Program-made: the position numbers and the translations under genes
Notes under the pieces: generated by a model
Seen by the model: only the letters and a program-made list of their open reading frames with translations
What the model was told of the DNA's origin: nothing
Database searches by the model: none
In this document: positions 45,683 through 54,834 of the stretch, piece by piece
Layout: the number at the start of each line of letters is the position of its first letter
Position numbering within the stretch: position 1 is the stretch's first letter
DNA from: an uncultured Lutibacter sp.
GTDB lineage: Bacteria > Bacteroidota > Bacteroidia > Flavobacteriales > Flavobacteriaceae
Direction: 5' to 3'
NCBI RefSeq assembly: GCF_947493565.1
Contig: NZ_CANLRG010000003.1
Coordinates: 186,001-250,000, forward strand
Length of the DNA stretch: 64,000 bases

Positions 45683-47269
45683 ATGAGTTTTTTAAAAGAA
45701 ATACAACGCAGACGTACCTTTGGTATAATATCACATCCCGATGCTGGTAAAACCACTTTGACTGAAAAATTATTATTATTCGGAGGCGCTATACAAGAAG
45801 CTGGGGCTGTAAAAAATAATAAAATAAAAAAAGGTGCAACTTCCGATTTTATGGAAATTGAGCGTCAACGTGGTATTTCTGTTGCTACCTCCGTTTTAGC
45901 TTTTATTTATAAAGATAAAAAAATCAATATTTTAGATACTCCTGGACATAAAGATTTTGCTGAAGATACATTTAGAACTTTAACTGCAGTAGATAGTGTA
46001 ATTGTAGTTATTGATGTTGCTAAAGGTGTAGAAGAACAAACTGAAAAATTAGTTGAAGTTTGTAGAATGCGTAAAATTCCAATGATAGTTTTTATCAATA
46101 AATTAGATAGAGAAGGTAAAGATGCTTTTGACTTGTTAGATGAAGTTGAACAAAAATTAGGCTTAAAAGTTACTCCTTTAAGTTTTCCTATAGGTATGGG
46201 ATACGATTTTAAAGGAATTTATAATATTTATGAAAAAAAACTGAATCTTTTTTCAGCAGAAAATAAACAAACCGTTTCTAAAGGCATTGAATTTACAGAT
46301 ATTTCTACCCCTGAGTTAGATGAAATTATTGGAACAAAACCTGCAGAAACATTACGTGAAGAATTGGAATTAGTTTCAGAAGTATACCCAACTTTTAATA
46401 AAGAAGAATACCTAAATGGTGAAATTCAACCTGTATTTTTTGGTTCAGCATTAAATAATTTTGGTGTTAAAGAATTGCTTGACTGTTTTATTGAAATTGC
46501 TCCATCACCTCAACCAAAAAAATCTGAAGAACGGTTGGTCGATTCTAAAGAAGAAAAGTTAACTGGTTTTGTTTTTAAAATTCATGCGAATATGGATCCA
46601 AACCATAGAAACCGTTTAGCATTTATCAAAATTGTTTCTGGAATTTTTAAAAGAAATGCTCCTTACCTACACGTTCGTTTAAATAAAAAAATGAAATTCT
46701 CGAGTCCAAATGCATTTTTTGCTGAGAAAAAAGAAATTGTTGATGAATCTTACCCTGGAGATATTGTAGGTATTCAGGATACTGGAAATTTTAAAATTGG
46801 AGACACACTTACAGAAGGTGAGTTATTAAACTTTAAAGGAATTCCTAGTTTTTCGCCTGAACATTTTCGTTATGTTAACAATGCAGACCCATTAAAATCA
46901 AAACAATTATATAAAGGATTAGATCAACTAATGGATGAAGGTGTAGCACAATTATTTACACTTGATTTAAATGGACGAAAAGTAATAGGTACTGTTGGAG
47001 CATTACAATATGAGGTTATTCAATACCGTTTAGAACATGAATACGGTGCCAAATGTAGTTATGAAAATTTACCTGTATATAAAGCTTGTTGGGTTGAGCC
47101 TGAAGACCCCAAGAATGAAGAATTTAAAGAATTTAAACGTGTAAAACAACGTTTTTTAGCTAAAGACAAACAAGGCCAATTAGTATTTTTAGCAGATAGT
47201 GCTTTTACTATTCAAATGACACAAAGTAAATTTCCATCTGTTAAATTACATTTTACTAGCGAATTTTAA
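45683..47269 (+). CDS. prfC: Peptide chain release factor 3
   Basis: GTPase that recycles RF1/RF2 from the ribosome after termination. It has 528 residues, as usual. The P-loop is [18 protein letters not shown], switch/G3 [14 protein letters not shown] and G4 FINKLDRE. Domains II and III follow, ending LHFTSEF. A strong terminator lies five bases downstream of the stop. Confidence 0.97.
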   Translation: MSFLKEIQRRRTFGIISHPDAGKTTLTEKLLLFGGAIQEAGAVKNNKIKKGATSDFMEIERQRGISVATSVLAFIYKDKKINILDTPGHKDFAEDTFRTLTAVDSVIVVIDVAKGVEEQTEKLVEVCRMRKIPMIVFINKLDREGKDAFDLLDEVEQKLGLKVTPLSFPIGMGYDFKGIYNIYEKKLNLFSAENKQTVSKGIEFTDISTPELDEIIGTKPAETLREELELVSEVYPTFNKEEYLNGEIQPVFFGSALNNFGVKELLDCFIEIAPSPQPKKSEERLVDSKEEKLTGFVFKIHANMDPNHRNRLAFIKIVSGIFKRNAPYLHVRLNKKMKFSSPNAFFAEKKEIVDESYPGDIVGIQDTGNFKIGDTLTEGELLNFKGIPSFSPEHFRYVNNADPLKSKQLYKGLDQLMDEGVAQLFTLDLNGRKVIGTVGALQYEVIQYRLEHEYGAKCSYENLPVYKACWVEPEDPKNEEFKEFKRVKQRFLAKDKQGQLVFLADSAFTIQMTQSKFPSVKLHFTSEF

Positions 47270-47274
47270 CTTAT

Positions 47275-47305
47275 AAAAAAACTCCAATTTGGTTGGAGTT
47301 TTTTT
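47275..47305. terminator. Terminator between prfC and the CBS-type gene
   Basis: AAAACTCCAA pairs with TTGGAGTTTT (47278-47287 with 47293-47302) with a 5-base loop, flanked by A and T runs, so it can serve both convergent genes. Confidence 0.88.
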
Positions 47306-47306
47306 A

Positions 47307-48668
47307 TTATTGAATTGCTCTTATAACATCATGTTTGGTGATAATATGAAATTTATCATTTCCTAGATCTACCAAAACAGCGCTATTTTCTCTGTTAATT
47401 AATTTTGAAATTTTATCAATTGAAGTAGTGCTTTTTACTATAGGAAATGCAGCTCTCATTACCTCTTTAATGGGTTTGTTTGCAATATCTTTATCATCAA
47501 AATACAAACGGAACAAATCCCCTTCATCAACAGAGCCTACAAATCCATTAACATCAGTTACTGGAATTTGTGAAATATTATTTAAACGCATACGCTCAAT
47601 CGCATGAGAAACTAACTCTTCTGTTTTAACTGTAATTAAAGGCGAATTTATGCGATCTTGTATTAAATCAATAGCAATCATTTTTTCCTCCTCTAAAAAA
47701 CCACGTTCTCTCATCCAATCGTCGTTGTACATTTTACCAACATACCTGCTTCCATGGTCATGAAACAATACTACAACTACATCATCCTTAGAAAAATGCT
47801 TTTTTAATTGTAACAACCCTTTAACGGCTGAACCAGCCGAATTACCGCAAAAAATCCCTTCCTCTTTGGCTAGTTTTCTGGTATATACAGCACCATCTTT
47901 ATCTGTTACTTTAGTAAAGCCATTAATAACACTAAAATCCACATTTTTTGGTAATATATCTTCACCTATACCTTCGGTAATGTATGGATATATTTCATTT
48001 TCATCAAATATACCAGTTTCATGGTATTTCTTAAAAACTGATCCATAGGTATCAATTCCCCAAATTTTAATAGCTGGATTTTTTTCTTTCAAGTACTTTC
48101 CAATGCCTGAAATAGTACCTCCTGTACCAACTCCAACCACAAAATGAGTTATTTTTCCTTCAGTTTGTTCCCAAATTTCAGGTCCGGTTTGTTCATAATG
48201 TGCTAAAGCATTAGATGGATTATCATATTGATTTACATACCAAGAGTTAGGAGTTTCGGTAGCTAGTCTTTTGGATACTGAATAATAAGAACGAGGATCT
48301 TCAGGTTCAACATTAGTTGGACAAACTACAACTTCAGAGCCAACAGCTCTTAATATATCCATTTTTTCTTTGGATTGTTTATCGCTAATTACACATATTA
48401 ACTTATAACCTTTAACTATCGCAGCTAAGGCTAATCCCATACCTGTGTTACCAGAGGTTCCTTCTATAATAGTTCCACCTGGTTTTAACAATCCTTTGGC
48501 TTCTGCATCTTCAATTAATTTTACAGCCATTCTATCTTTAGCAGAATTACCTGGATTAAATGTTTCAACTTTGGCTAGTACTAAAGCATCAATATCTTTA
48601 ACTACTTTGTTTAATTTCACCAAAGGTGTGTTGCCTATAGTTTCTAATATATTTTTTGAGTATTTCAT
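47307..48668 (-). CDS. PLP-dependent cystathionine beta-synthase / cysteine synthase with CBS domains
   Basis: A 453-residue fold-type II PLP enzyme (about residues 1-315) fused to a CBS pair (about 330-453). The Schiff-base Lys is in GNSAKDRMAVKLI, the PLP-phosphate loop GTSGNTGMGLA and VGVGTGGTISGIGKYL. CBS domains are shown by HAIERMRLNNISQIPVTDVN. This architecture is that of cystathionine beta-synthase, using serine and homocysteine; a cysteine synthase role with O-acetylserine is the alternative. It probably has its own promoter. Confidence 0.92.
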   Translation of the reverse strand: MKYSKNILETIGNTPLVKLNKVVKDIDALVLAKVETFNPGNSAKDRMAVKLIEDAEAKGLLKPGGTIIEGTSGNTGMGLALAAIVKGYKLICVISDKQSKEKMDILRAVGSEVVVCPTNVEPEDPRSYYSVSKRLATETPNSWYVNQYDNPSNALAHYEQTGPEIWEQTEGKITHFVVGVGTGGTISGIGKYLKEKNPAIKIWGIDTYGSVFKKYHETGIFDENEIYPYITEGIGEDILPKNVDFSVINGFTKVTDKDGAVYTRKLAKEEGIFCGNSAGSAVKGLLQLKKHFSKDDVVVVLFHDHGSRYVGKMYNDDWMRERGFLEEEKMIAIDLIQDRINSPLITVKTEELVSHAIERMRLNNISQIPVTDVNGFVGSVDEGDLFRLYFDDKDIANKPIKEVMRAAFPIVKSTTSIDKISKLINRENSAVLVDLGNDKFHIITKHDVIRAIQ

Positions 48669-48718
48669 TTTTTTAGTTTAGCAATACAAAGGTACAATCT
48701 TTTATAAAAACCAAAGTA

Positions 48719-49954
48719 TTACTCGAACTTAATAGATTTTGCAGGGTTTATTTTTGAAATTATTATTGAAGGAATTATCAACATAGATAAGCATAAAACT
48801 AAGGTTCCTAGATTTAAAGCAACTAAATATTTTAAATTTATATATATTGGTACTGTAGTTACATAATAAGTATTTGGATCTAAAGTAATAAAACCGCCAT
48901 ATTTTTGAGCAAATAGTAAAAATAAACCTATGATATTTCCCCAAAACAAGCCTTTTAAAATTAAATATCCTGCATTGTATAAAAATACTTTTCTTATACT
49001 TACATTGCTACTACCTAAGGCTTTTAAAATACCAATCATTTGAGTGCGTTCTAAGATTAACACTAATAAAGCAGTAATCATATTTATCCCTGCTACAATA
49101 ATCATAATAGCAATTATTAAATAAATGTTATTGTCAAAAAGACCAATCCATTCAAAAATTGCTGGATACTTTTCAATAATACTTTGACTATTTAAAGTGG
49201 AAGCTGTTTGCGTATAAATTTCGTTACTTTTTTCTTCAATTTCATCAAAATCATTTAACAATACTTCAAATCCTCCAACTTCATTTTCTTTCCATCTATT
49301 CATTTTTTGGATATGTCGAATGTCTGCAATTACAAAATTTTCATCAAAATCTTGAAACCCTGAGTTGTAAATACCAACAGCTTTCACCACACGTAGCCAA
49401 GGCGCTTTTGAAGGGTCTTCTTTTACAAACAAAATATTAAACTCATCACCAACACCAATATGCATTCTATTAGAAATTTCTTTTGAAATTAGAACATCAA
49501 ATGATGTATCTTTTGTATAATCTGGCAAATTTCCTTCAACTAAATACTCTTCAAAAAAAGACCAATCATAATCTTTTGAAATCCCTTTAAGTATAATTCC
49601 CTCAAAATCAGTAGCGGTTCTAATAATTCCTCCTTTGGTGGCATAAACTTGAACTTTTTTTACATTAGAAATATTGGAGAAATTTGGATAAAAATCTTGA
49701 TTGATAGAAACTGGTTCTAAAGTAATTTCAGAATAGTTATTATCAAAATTAGTTATTTGAATATGACCATTAAAACCTGCTATTTTTTCTCTTATTTTTT
49801 GTTGCAATCCTATTCCAGTCGCCATTGCAATCATCATAATTATAACCCCCAATGAAATTGCTACAATAGCAATTTTTATTATTGGAGATGATATACTACT
49901 TTTATACTCTTTTGCAGCAATAATGCGTTTGGCAATAAATAACTCGTAATTCAA
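48719..49954 (-). CDS. FtsX-like ABC permease, LolC/LolE type
   Basis: A 411-residue inner-membrane permease with a MacB-like periplasmic core. Transmembrane helices lie at about 25-48, then after a periplasmic region (50-265) three at about 275-300, 325-350 and 375-400. The FtsX domain has MITALLVLILERTQMIGILKALGSSN (described in pieces: ERTQMIGILKALG). It would pair with a LolD-like ATPase, the nearest being at 12.5 kb. It is divergent from the NamZ gene with only 5 bases between starts. Confidence 0.88.
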   Translation of the reverse strand: MNYELFIAKRIIAAKEYKSSISSPIIKIAIVAISLGVIIMMIAMATGIGLQQKIREKIAGFNGHIQITNFDNNYSEITLEPVSINQDFYPNFSNISNVKKVQVYATKGGIIRTATDFEGIILKGISKDYDWSFFEEYLVEGNLPDYTKDTSFDVLISKEISNRMHIGVGDEFNILFVKEDPSKAPWLRVVKAVGIYNSGFQDFDENFVIADIRHIQKMNRWKENEVGGFEVLLNDFDEIEEKSNEIYTQTASTLNSQSIIEKYPAIFEWIGLFDNNIYLIIAIMIIVAGINMITALLVLILERTQMIGILKALGSSNVSIRKVFLYNAGYLILKGLFWGNIIGLFLLFAQKYGGFITLDPNTYYVTTVPIYINLKYLVALNLGTLVLCLSMLIIPSIIISKINPAKSIKFE

Positions 49955-49959
49955 TATAT

Positions 49960-51171
49960 ATGATTTCTAAACCGTTCAAAAATACGTATTTCTTATTGTT
50001 TTCAATACTTTTTTACAGTTTCATTTCTTGTGGACAAGTAAAAAATTTAAACAACCAAATTGTTTTAGATGGAGAAATACTTACAGGAGCACAACAAACT
50101 AATTTATATGTGCCTTTATTAAAAAATAAAAATATTGCTATAGTAGCAAACCAAACATCGGTAATTTTTAAAAACAATTCAACATACACACATTTAGTAG
50201 ATAGTTTATTAAAAATGAAAGTTGATGTTAAAAAGGTATTTTCTCCAGAACATGGATTTAGAGGTAAAGCAGATGCCAGTGAAAAAATTGCCGATGGTGT
50301 AGATACAAAAACTGGTATACCTATAGTTTCATTGTATGGAAAAAATAGAAAACCTACAAATGAACAATTAAAAGGTATTGATATGGTTGTGTTTGATATA
50401 CAAGATGTAGGGGTTCGCTTTTATACTTTTATTTCTACACTTCATTATGTTATGGAAGCTTGTGCTGAAAATGGAATTCCAGTGATGGTTTTAGATAGAC
50501 CAAATCCTAATGGACATTATATTGATGGTCCAACTTTAGATCCTTCACATAAAAGTTTTGTAGGCATGCATCCTGTACCTTTAGTATATGGAATGACCAT
50601 TGGTGAATATTCTAAAATGATTAATGGAGAAAAATGGTTAAAAAATGGTGTTACTTGTGAGCTTATAGTGATCCCTCTAAAAAATTATACACATCAAAGC
50701 CTATATCATTTAGCTATTCGTCCTTCTCCAAACTTACCAAATGATAAATCCATTAATTTATACCCTAGCTTAGGCTTTTTTGAAGGCACTACAATTAACG
50801 CAGGTAGAGGAACTGAACAACAATTTCAACAATATGGAGCTCCTTTTTTTCAAAAAAGTGATTTTAGCTATATTCCACAACCTAACTTTGGTTCTAAATC
50901 TCCAAAACATCAAGGTAAAATTTGTTTTGGGGTTAATTTGACCAAAACAAAACACTTAAATTTTGTAAATATCAACTATATTATTGATGCCTATAATAAA
51001 ACACCAAAATCTGAAGCATTTTTTGGACCAACATTTACAGTACATGCTGGAACAACAAAATTAGAACAACAAATAAGAAAAGGGTATACTGCTGAAGCTA
51101 TTCATAAATCTTGGCAACCTGCAATTGAAACATTTAAAAAAGTTAGAAGTAAATATTTAATTTATAATTAG
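49960..51171 (+). CDS. DUF1343 family, exo-beta-N-acetylmuramidase NamZ-like lipoprotein
   Basis: A 403-residue exported lipoprotein (signal SFISCGQ, Cys near residue 24). DUF1343/NamZ landmarks are KNIAIVANQTSV, VKKVFSPEHGFRG, FDIQDVGVRFYTFISTLHYVMEA, VLDRPNPNG, GMTIGEY and the conserved PSPNLPND plus EGTTINAGRGTEQ. NamZ removes terminal MurNAc from peptidoglycan fragments, so a role in cell-wall recycling is likely. A promoter-like feature is not evident in the 5-base divergent gap, so promoters of both genes lie inside the opposite reading frames. Confidence 0.92.
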   Translation: MISKPFKNTYFLLFSILFYSFISCGQVKNLNNQIVLDGEILTGAQQTNLYVPLLKNKNIAIVANQTSVIFKNNSTYTHLVDSLLKMKVDVKKVFSPEHGFRGKADASEKIADGVDTKTGIPIVSLYGKNRKPTNEQLKGIDMVVFDIQDVGVRFYTFISTLHYVMEACAENGIPVMVLDRPNPNGHYIDGPTLDPSHKSFVGMHPVPLVYGMTIGEYSKMINGEKWLKNGVTCELIVIPLKNYTHQSLYHLAIRPSPNLPNDKSINLYPSLGFFEGTTINAGRGTEQQFQQYGAPFFQKSDFSYIPQPNFGSKSPKHQGKICFGVNLTKTKHLNFVNINYIIDAYNKTPKSEAFFGPTFTVHAGTTKLEQQIRKGYTAEAIHKSWQPAIETFKKVRSKYLIYN

Positions 51172-51199
51172 TAATTTTTACTAAAAAAATTAAATTTAA

Positions 51200-51235
51200 C
51201 TAAAAGTCCTTCACAAATTGTTGGGCTTTTTTTAG
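51200..51235 (+). terminator. Terminator of the NamZ-like gene
   Basis: AAAAGTCC (51202-51209) pairs with GGGCTTTT (51223-51230) with one G-T pair, loop 13 bases, followed by TTTAG. It lies about 30 bases after the stop. Confidence 0.55.
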
Positions 51236-51632
51236 TTTAAAAAAACTAAAAAATTAATATAAGCATAATCACGTTTAATTGAAAAAGTGACATATTGAGA
51301 ACATATTAAGCATTTTATTTAGTTTGTTTTACTAAATAAAATACATGCTTTTATTAATAAATGGTGTAAAAATATATTTAAAACACATTGTAAATAACAG
51401 TAAAAAGGCTTTAAAAGCTAATAAACGGTATGTTTTTACAAACAAATGGTAATTTTTTTTATTTTTTATTTGTTTATAAAAAAAATATTTTTACCTTTAT
51501 CAAGAATTTAACAATTAATAATACCCCTAAAAAATACCCAAAACAAAAAAATAAATAAATTAACTCTGAAAAAAATCATTTAAAAAAACATTAATTACCC
51601 CCAAAAAAGTTTAACCCCAAAACCCCTCAAAA
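51236..51632. other. Very AT-rich gene desert ahead of the CAP lipoprotein
   Basis: About 400 bases, mostly A/T runs. It holds one conspicuous 12-bp perfect inverted repeat, ATTTTATTTAGT/ACTAAATAAAAT (51312-51323 with 51331-51342), without a T tract on the plus side. Isolated C4-C5 runs start at 51524 and 51598. A 35-codon frame at 51345-51452 is probably chance. No exact promoter consensus. Confidence 0.6.
51607..51626 (+). promoter_or_regulatory. C-rich leader motif, copy 1
   Basis: AAGTTTAACCCC (51607-51618) and ACCCC (51622-51626) immediately before the CAP ATG at 51633. The same 12 bases recur at 52145-52156 ahead of the next gene. A run of C is rare here, so the repetition is notable. 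Confidence 0.4.
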
Positions 51633-52139
51633 ATGAAGTCTTTCATCTCAACCCTTGTATCCTTATTTTTTATAAGCACGTTATTATTATCTTGTTCTAA
51701 AGAAGAAGATGGTGTATATTTTAATGACAATGCAGAAGTTGTAAACGAAAACAATATTACTTATTCATCTATTGAAAATGAAATATTGAAGTTAGTTAAT
51801 AATCATAGAACTAGTTTAGGTTTATCAACTCTTAGTACTTTAAACATTATTTCAGGTGTTGCCGATGGTCATACAAATTATATGATTGAAGTTGGTGGAA
51901 TAAACCATGATAATTTTTCACAAAGATCTGAATATTTAAAAAAACAAGCTCATGCAATTTCGGTTGGAGAAAATGTTGCTTATGGCTTCAATACCGCTCA
52001 AGGTGTATTTAATGGTTGGCTCAATAGTCAAGCCCATAGAAATGTAATAGAAAATCCTAATTATACACACTTTGGAATTTCTACAGATTCAGATAATGAC
52101 AACAAAAATTATTTCACTCAAATCTTTATTAAAAAGTAA
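51633..52139 (+). CDS. CAP/SCP-domain lipoprotein
   Basis: A 168-residue exported protein with a lipoprotein signal (LLLSCSKEED, Cys near residue 20). The CAP (SCP/PR-1) domain covers about residues 45-165, with VNNHRTSLGLSTLS, VADGHTNYMI, INHDNFSQRS, SVGENVAYGF and WLNSQAHRNVIENPNYTHFGI. The two metal-binding His (GINHDNF and SQAHRN) and Glu of GENVA are present. CAP proteins in bacteria are often secreted; function here is unknown. It lies in a gene-poor region with C-rich leader motifs. Confidence 0.9.
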   Translation: MKSFISTLVSLFFISTLLLSCSKEEDGVYFNDNAEVVNENNITYSSIENEILKLVNNHRTSLGLSTLSTLNIISGVADGHTNYMIEVGGINHDNFSQRSEYLKKQAHAISVGENVAYGFNTAQGVFNGWLNSQAHRNVIENPNYTHFGISTDSDNDNKNYFTQIFIKK

Positions 52140-52144
52140 ATTTC

Positions 52145-52174
52145 AAGTTTAACCCCTCTACACTATTAACCCCT
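52145..52174 (+). promoter_or_regulatory. C-rich leader motif, copy 2
   Basis: AAGTTTAACCCC (52145-52156), identical over 12 bases to copy 1, followed by AACCCCT (52168-52174). It precedes the 61-residue gene by about 14 bases. Confidence 0.4.
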
Positions 52175-52187
52175 AAAACCAAATATT

Positions 52188-52373
52188 ATGAAATCAAATA
52201 CCCTAAAGAATAACAATACTGAACCACATTTAAAACTAGTTAAAACCAAATCTAAAAAAAGAGCATTAAAGCCTAATATTAAAAAAATTTACATCAACAC
52301 ATTAGTTCCAGGATTTAGTTATATTAATAAATCTGGAAAAAAAATTGTCACAAATAATTGCGCACTACTATAA
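52188..52373 (+). CDS. Small basic protein of unknown function (61 residues)
   Basis: A 61-residue, Lys-rich peptide (MKSNTLKNNN..., KLVKTKSKKRALKPNIKK) ending NNCALL. I recognise no family and no signal peptide. It is 48 bases downstream of the CAP gene with a shared leader motif, so the two may be regulated alike. A block of hairpins and repeats follows. The C-terminal Cys followed by three residues looks like a eukaryotic prenylation box, which is presumably coincidence. A real gene is plausible but not certain. Confidence 0.5.
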   Translation: MKSNTLKNNNTEPHLKLVKTKSKKRALKPNIKKIYINTLVPGFSYINKSGKKIVTNNCALL

Positions 52374-52398
52374 GTAGTTAGTTTATAATATAAAAAAT

Positions 52399-52490
52399 GT
52401 TGTTCCCACAACGGTAGTTAAAAAATTGATAGGCTGTCCCCACACAGTAGTATTAAATTGTTGTTCCCACAACGGTAGTTAAAAAAATTG
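52399..52490. repeat. Three tandem ~30-bp units, each a small hairpin
   Basis: Units 1 and 3 share TTGTTCCCACAACGGTAGTT (52400-52419 and 52461-52480). Unit 2 (52432-52460) is a degenerate copy. Each holds a short palindrome: GTTGT-TCCC-ACAAC (52399-52412 and 52460-52473) and CTGT-CCCCAC-ACAG (52434-52447). The stem bases of unit 2 differ on both arms so that pairing is kept. Each is followed by GTAGT and an A-rich linker ending ATTG. On the minus strand the loops read GGGA. Confidence 0.75.
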
Positions 52491-52529
52491 ATTAAAATAA
52501 AATTCCATATCATTTTCATTAAAAAATTT

Positions 52530-52565
52530 GTAGCAGGATAGTTTTTTTTTAAACTATCTTGTTAC
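52530..52565. repeat. Long hairpin with G-T pairs
   Basis: GTAGCAGGATAGTTT pairs with AAACTATCTTGTTAC over 15 bases including two G-U pairs, around a T6 loop. It lies in the intergenic block between the 61-residue gene and the YkgJ-like gene. No clear T tract follows on either strand. The wobble pairs favour an RNA function over a DNA dyad. Confidence 0.6.
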
Positions 52566-52586
52566 ATACTATATTTTTAGGGAGTA

Positions 52587-52640
52587 TTAGGGAGATTATT
52601 ATTATTTGTAAGGGGTTATAAATAATAAAATCTCCCTTAA
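52587..52640. repeat. Long imperfect inverted repeat
   Basis: TTAGGGAGATTATTATTATTT (52587-52607) pairs almost fully with AAATAATAAAATCTCCCTTAA (52620-52640), loop about 12 bases containing AAGGGG. TTAGGGAG also occurs directly repeated at 52577-52584. It may terminate the upstream genes or form part of a structured RNA. Confidence 0.55.
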
Positions 52641-52677
52641 TCGTTTTACATAGTGTATAACTTTAATACTAAAAAAT

Positions 52678-53178
52678 CTATTTTACAGGTAATTTCTTTT
52701 TTAAAGCTTCAATTATATTAAAAGTTGCTGGACAAATTTCTGTATTTTTTAGAGTTAGGTCAGTAATTTGAATAAACTTACGTCGATCAGTATGTGGATA
52801 CTCTCTACAAGCCTTAGGTCTAACATCATAAATAGTACACATATTATCATTTAAATCTAAAAAAGTACAAGGCGCTGTTTTTAACACATAAAAATCATCT
52901 TCATCTCTTTTTAAGTAGTTTGAAATAAAATCCGCAACTTTAAATTTTAAAAATTTTGAAATACGTTGAATATCTTTATCTGTAAATATTGGACTCGTTG
53001 TTTTACAACAGTTACCACAAGCTAAACAGTCTGTTTTTTCAAATTCATCTCTATGCAAATCTTGCATTATTAAATCTAAATTTTTAGGAGTACGTTTTTT
53101 TAACTTTTGAAAATATTTTCTACTCTCTGGGAGTTTTTCTTTTGCTAAATCTGGTAATTGTTTTAAAAAATCTTCCAT
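52678..53178 (-). CDS. YkgJ-family zinc/iron-chelating cysteine-cluster protein
   Basis: A 166-residue protein of the CxxCxxCC family (YkgJ). The Cys cluster is in CLACGNCCKTTSPI (about residues 54-60), with further Cys in APCTFLDLNDNMCTIYDVRPKACREYP. The family probably binds a metal centre; the reaction is unknown. It is a single gene, divergent from the serine hydrolase. Confidence 0.88.
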   Translation of the reverse strand: MEDFLKQLPDLAKEKLPESRKYFQKLKKRTPKNLDLIMQDLHRDEFEKTDCLACGNCCKTTSPIFTDKDIQRISKFLKFKVADFISNYLKRDEDDFYVLKTAPCTFLDLNDNMCTIYDVRPKACREYPHTDRRKFIQITDLTLKNTEICPATFNIIEALKKKLPVK

Positions 53179-53257
53179 AATGCAAATATATAAATGTTAT
53201 TTCTTTAGAGTAGCTCTGTAATTATTATTAATTTAGTAACACCTAATTAAATTAAAT

Positions 53258-54781
53258 ATGAAATTAACCAAACTAACAACCCTTATTTATTTTGTTTGCC
53301 TTACATTTTATTCGCAAACTACAGAGCAACTCCAACATTTAGATAACTATTTTGAAAAAACACTTACCGAATGGCAACTACCAGGAATGGCTATAGCTAT
53401 TGTAAATTCAGATTCTATTATTTTTAGTAAAGGGTATGGTTATGCTTCAATTGATAAAAAAACAAAAGTTAATGGTAGTACACTCTTTGCAGTTGCTTCC
53501 AACACTAAAGCTTTTACAGCTTCAGCCATTGCTAAATTAGTAGAAGAGGGAAAACTAAATTGGAATGATAAAGTTGTTGATTACCTTCCCTATTTTAAAA
53601 TGTATAATGATTATGTTACTAATCATTTTACAATTACAGATTTGCTATGCCATAGAAGTGGATTAAAGACTTTTAGTGGTGATTTATTATGGTATGGAAC
53701 AACACATAGTGCAGAATATATTATTGAGGCACAACAATATTTAACTCCTGAATACGAATTTAGAACCACCTTTGGCTATTCCAATATTGCTTATTTAACA
53801 GCAGGTAAAATTATTGAAAAAGTATCTGGAAAATCTTGGCAAAAGTATATCCAACAACATTTTTTAGATCCTTTACAAATGAACCGTACTCTAACATCAA
53901 CAACTCAACTTAAAAATTACAAAAATATAGCAACCCCTTATTATCTTGAAAATGGAATAAATCATGAGTTAAATTGGATTAATTGGGATAATATTGCTCC
54001 CGCTGGAGCCTTAATTTCTTCTGTTGATGATTTTTCTAAATGGCTACAATATAACCTAACTGAAGGAAAAGAAAACAGCTTCCAAATTATTTCAGAAAAT
54101 AGTTTTAGAAAACTAACAACACCACATATTAATTTTGAAGTTGGAAAAAATACTGAAAATATACACTTCAAATCCTACGCCCTAGGTTGGAACGTACAAG
54201 ACTACCAAGGAATAAAAGTAATTTCACACGGCGGAGGTTATGACGGAATGATTTCAAAATCCTTCTTTATTCCTGAGAAAAATGTAGGAGTTGTTATATT
54301 AACCAATAGCATTAACTGGGTACCTAGTGCATTAACCAATAAAATATTAGATGTTCTAGTTACTAACAATACTAGCGGCTTAGATTGGAGTGCTAATTAT
54401 TTAGGGTATAAAAAACATCAAGATAGCTTAACAACATTAAAGTATGAAAAAAATGAAGTTCTAAGAGGAAAATTGCAAAAAAATCATTTAGAACTGCAAA
54501 ATTATACTGGTATCTATACAGATAAAATATATGGTAATGTAACGGTTAGTATTAAAAATAAGAGCTTGTATTTTAAAATGGACAACACTCCTATTTTCCA
54601 TGCGAACTTAACTCATTGGAATCATCACATTTTTACCTTTAGATTTCCAAAACATTTAGCTTCATTACCAGAAGGCAAATTATGGTTTGATATAAACAAA
54701 AATGGGGAAATTTCTAAGCTACATATAGATGTACCTAACCCTGATTTTGATTTTACAGAATTTGAGTTTATAAAACAGTAA
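53258..54781 (+). CDS. Serine hydrolase of the class C beta-lactamase / DD-peptidase fold
   Basis: A 507-residue exported protein with a signal peptide (to about residue 20, TFYSQ). The beta-lactamase domain (about 30-365) has the SxxK motif SNTKAF near residue 85, YxN motif FGYSNIAYL near 170 and HGGG near 327. The C-terminal 110 residues form a lipocalin-like DUF3471-type domain. It may be a peptidase or esterase; resistance function is not implied. Confidence 0.88.
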   Translation: MKLTKLTTLIYFVCLTFYSQTTEQLQHLDNYFEKTLTEWQLPGMAIAIVNSDSIIFSKGYGYASIDKKTKVNGSTLFAVASNTKAFTASAIAKLVEEGKLNWNDKVVDYLPYFKMYNDYVTNHFTITDLLCHRSGLKTFSGDLLWYGTTHSAEYIIEAQQYLTPEYEFRTTFGYSNIAYLTAGKIIEKVSGKSWQKYIQQHFLDPLQMNRTLTSTTQLKNYKNIATPYYLENGINHELNWINWDNIAPAGALISSVDDFSKWLQYNLTEGKENSFQIISENSFRKLTTPHINFEVGKNTENIHFKSYALGWNVQDYQGIKVISHGGGYDGMISKSFFIPEKNVGVVILTNSINWVPSALTNKILDVLVTNNTSGLDWSANYLGYKKHQDSLTTLKYEKNEVLRGKLQKNHLELQNYTGIYTDKIYGNVTVSIKNKSLYFKMDNTPIFHANLTHWNHHIFTFRFPKHLASLPEGKLWFDINKNGEISKLHIDVPNPDFDFTEFEFIKQ

Positions 54782-54834
54782 ATTTTATACGAAATTTAGT
54801 ACTTTTGCACCTCGAAATAATTTAGCAAAAAAAT

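Noticed and set aside
51345-51452. A 35-codon frame (MLLLINGVKIYLKHI...) in the AT-rich gap
   Set aside because: Short, very AT-rich codons, no promoter or family; likely chance.
52362-52373. Prenylation (CAAX) box at the end of the 61-residue peptide
   Set aside because: CAAX prenylation is a eukaryotic process; the CALL ending is most likely coincidence.
52399-52490. Possible CRISPR remnant
   Set aside because: Units are about 30 bases apart with no spacer-like unique sequence between, the middle copy is degenerate, and there are no cas genes in the window.
53258-54781. Antibiotic-resistance beta-lactamase
   Set aside because: The fold is shared by many peptidases and esterases, and the C-terminal extra domain is not typical of class C beta-lactamases.
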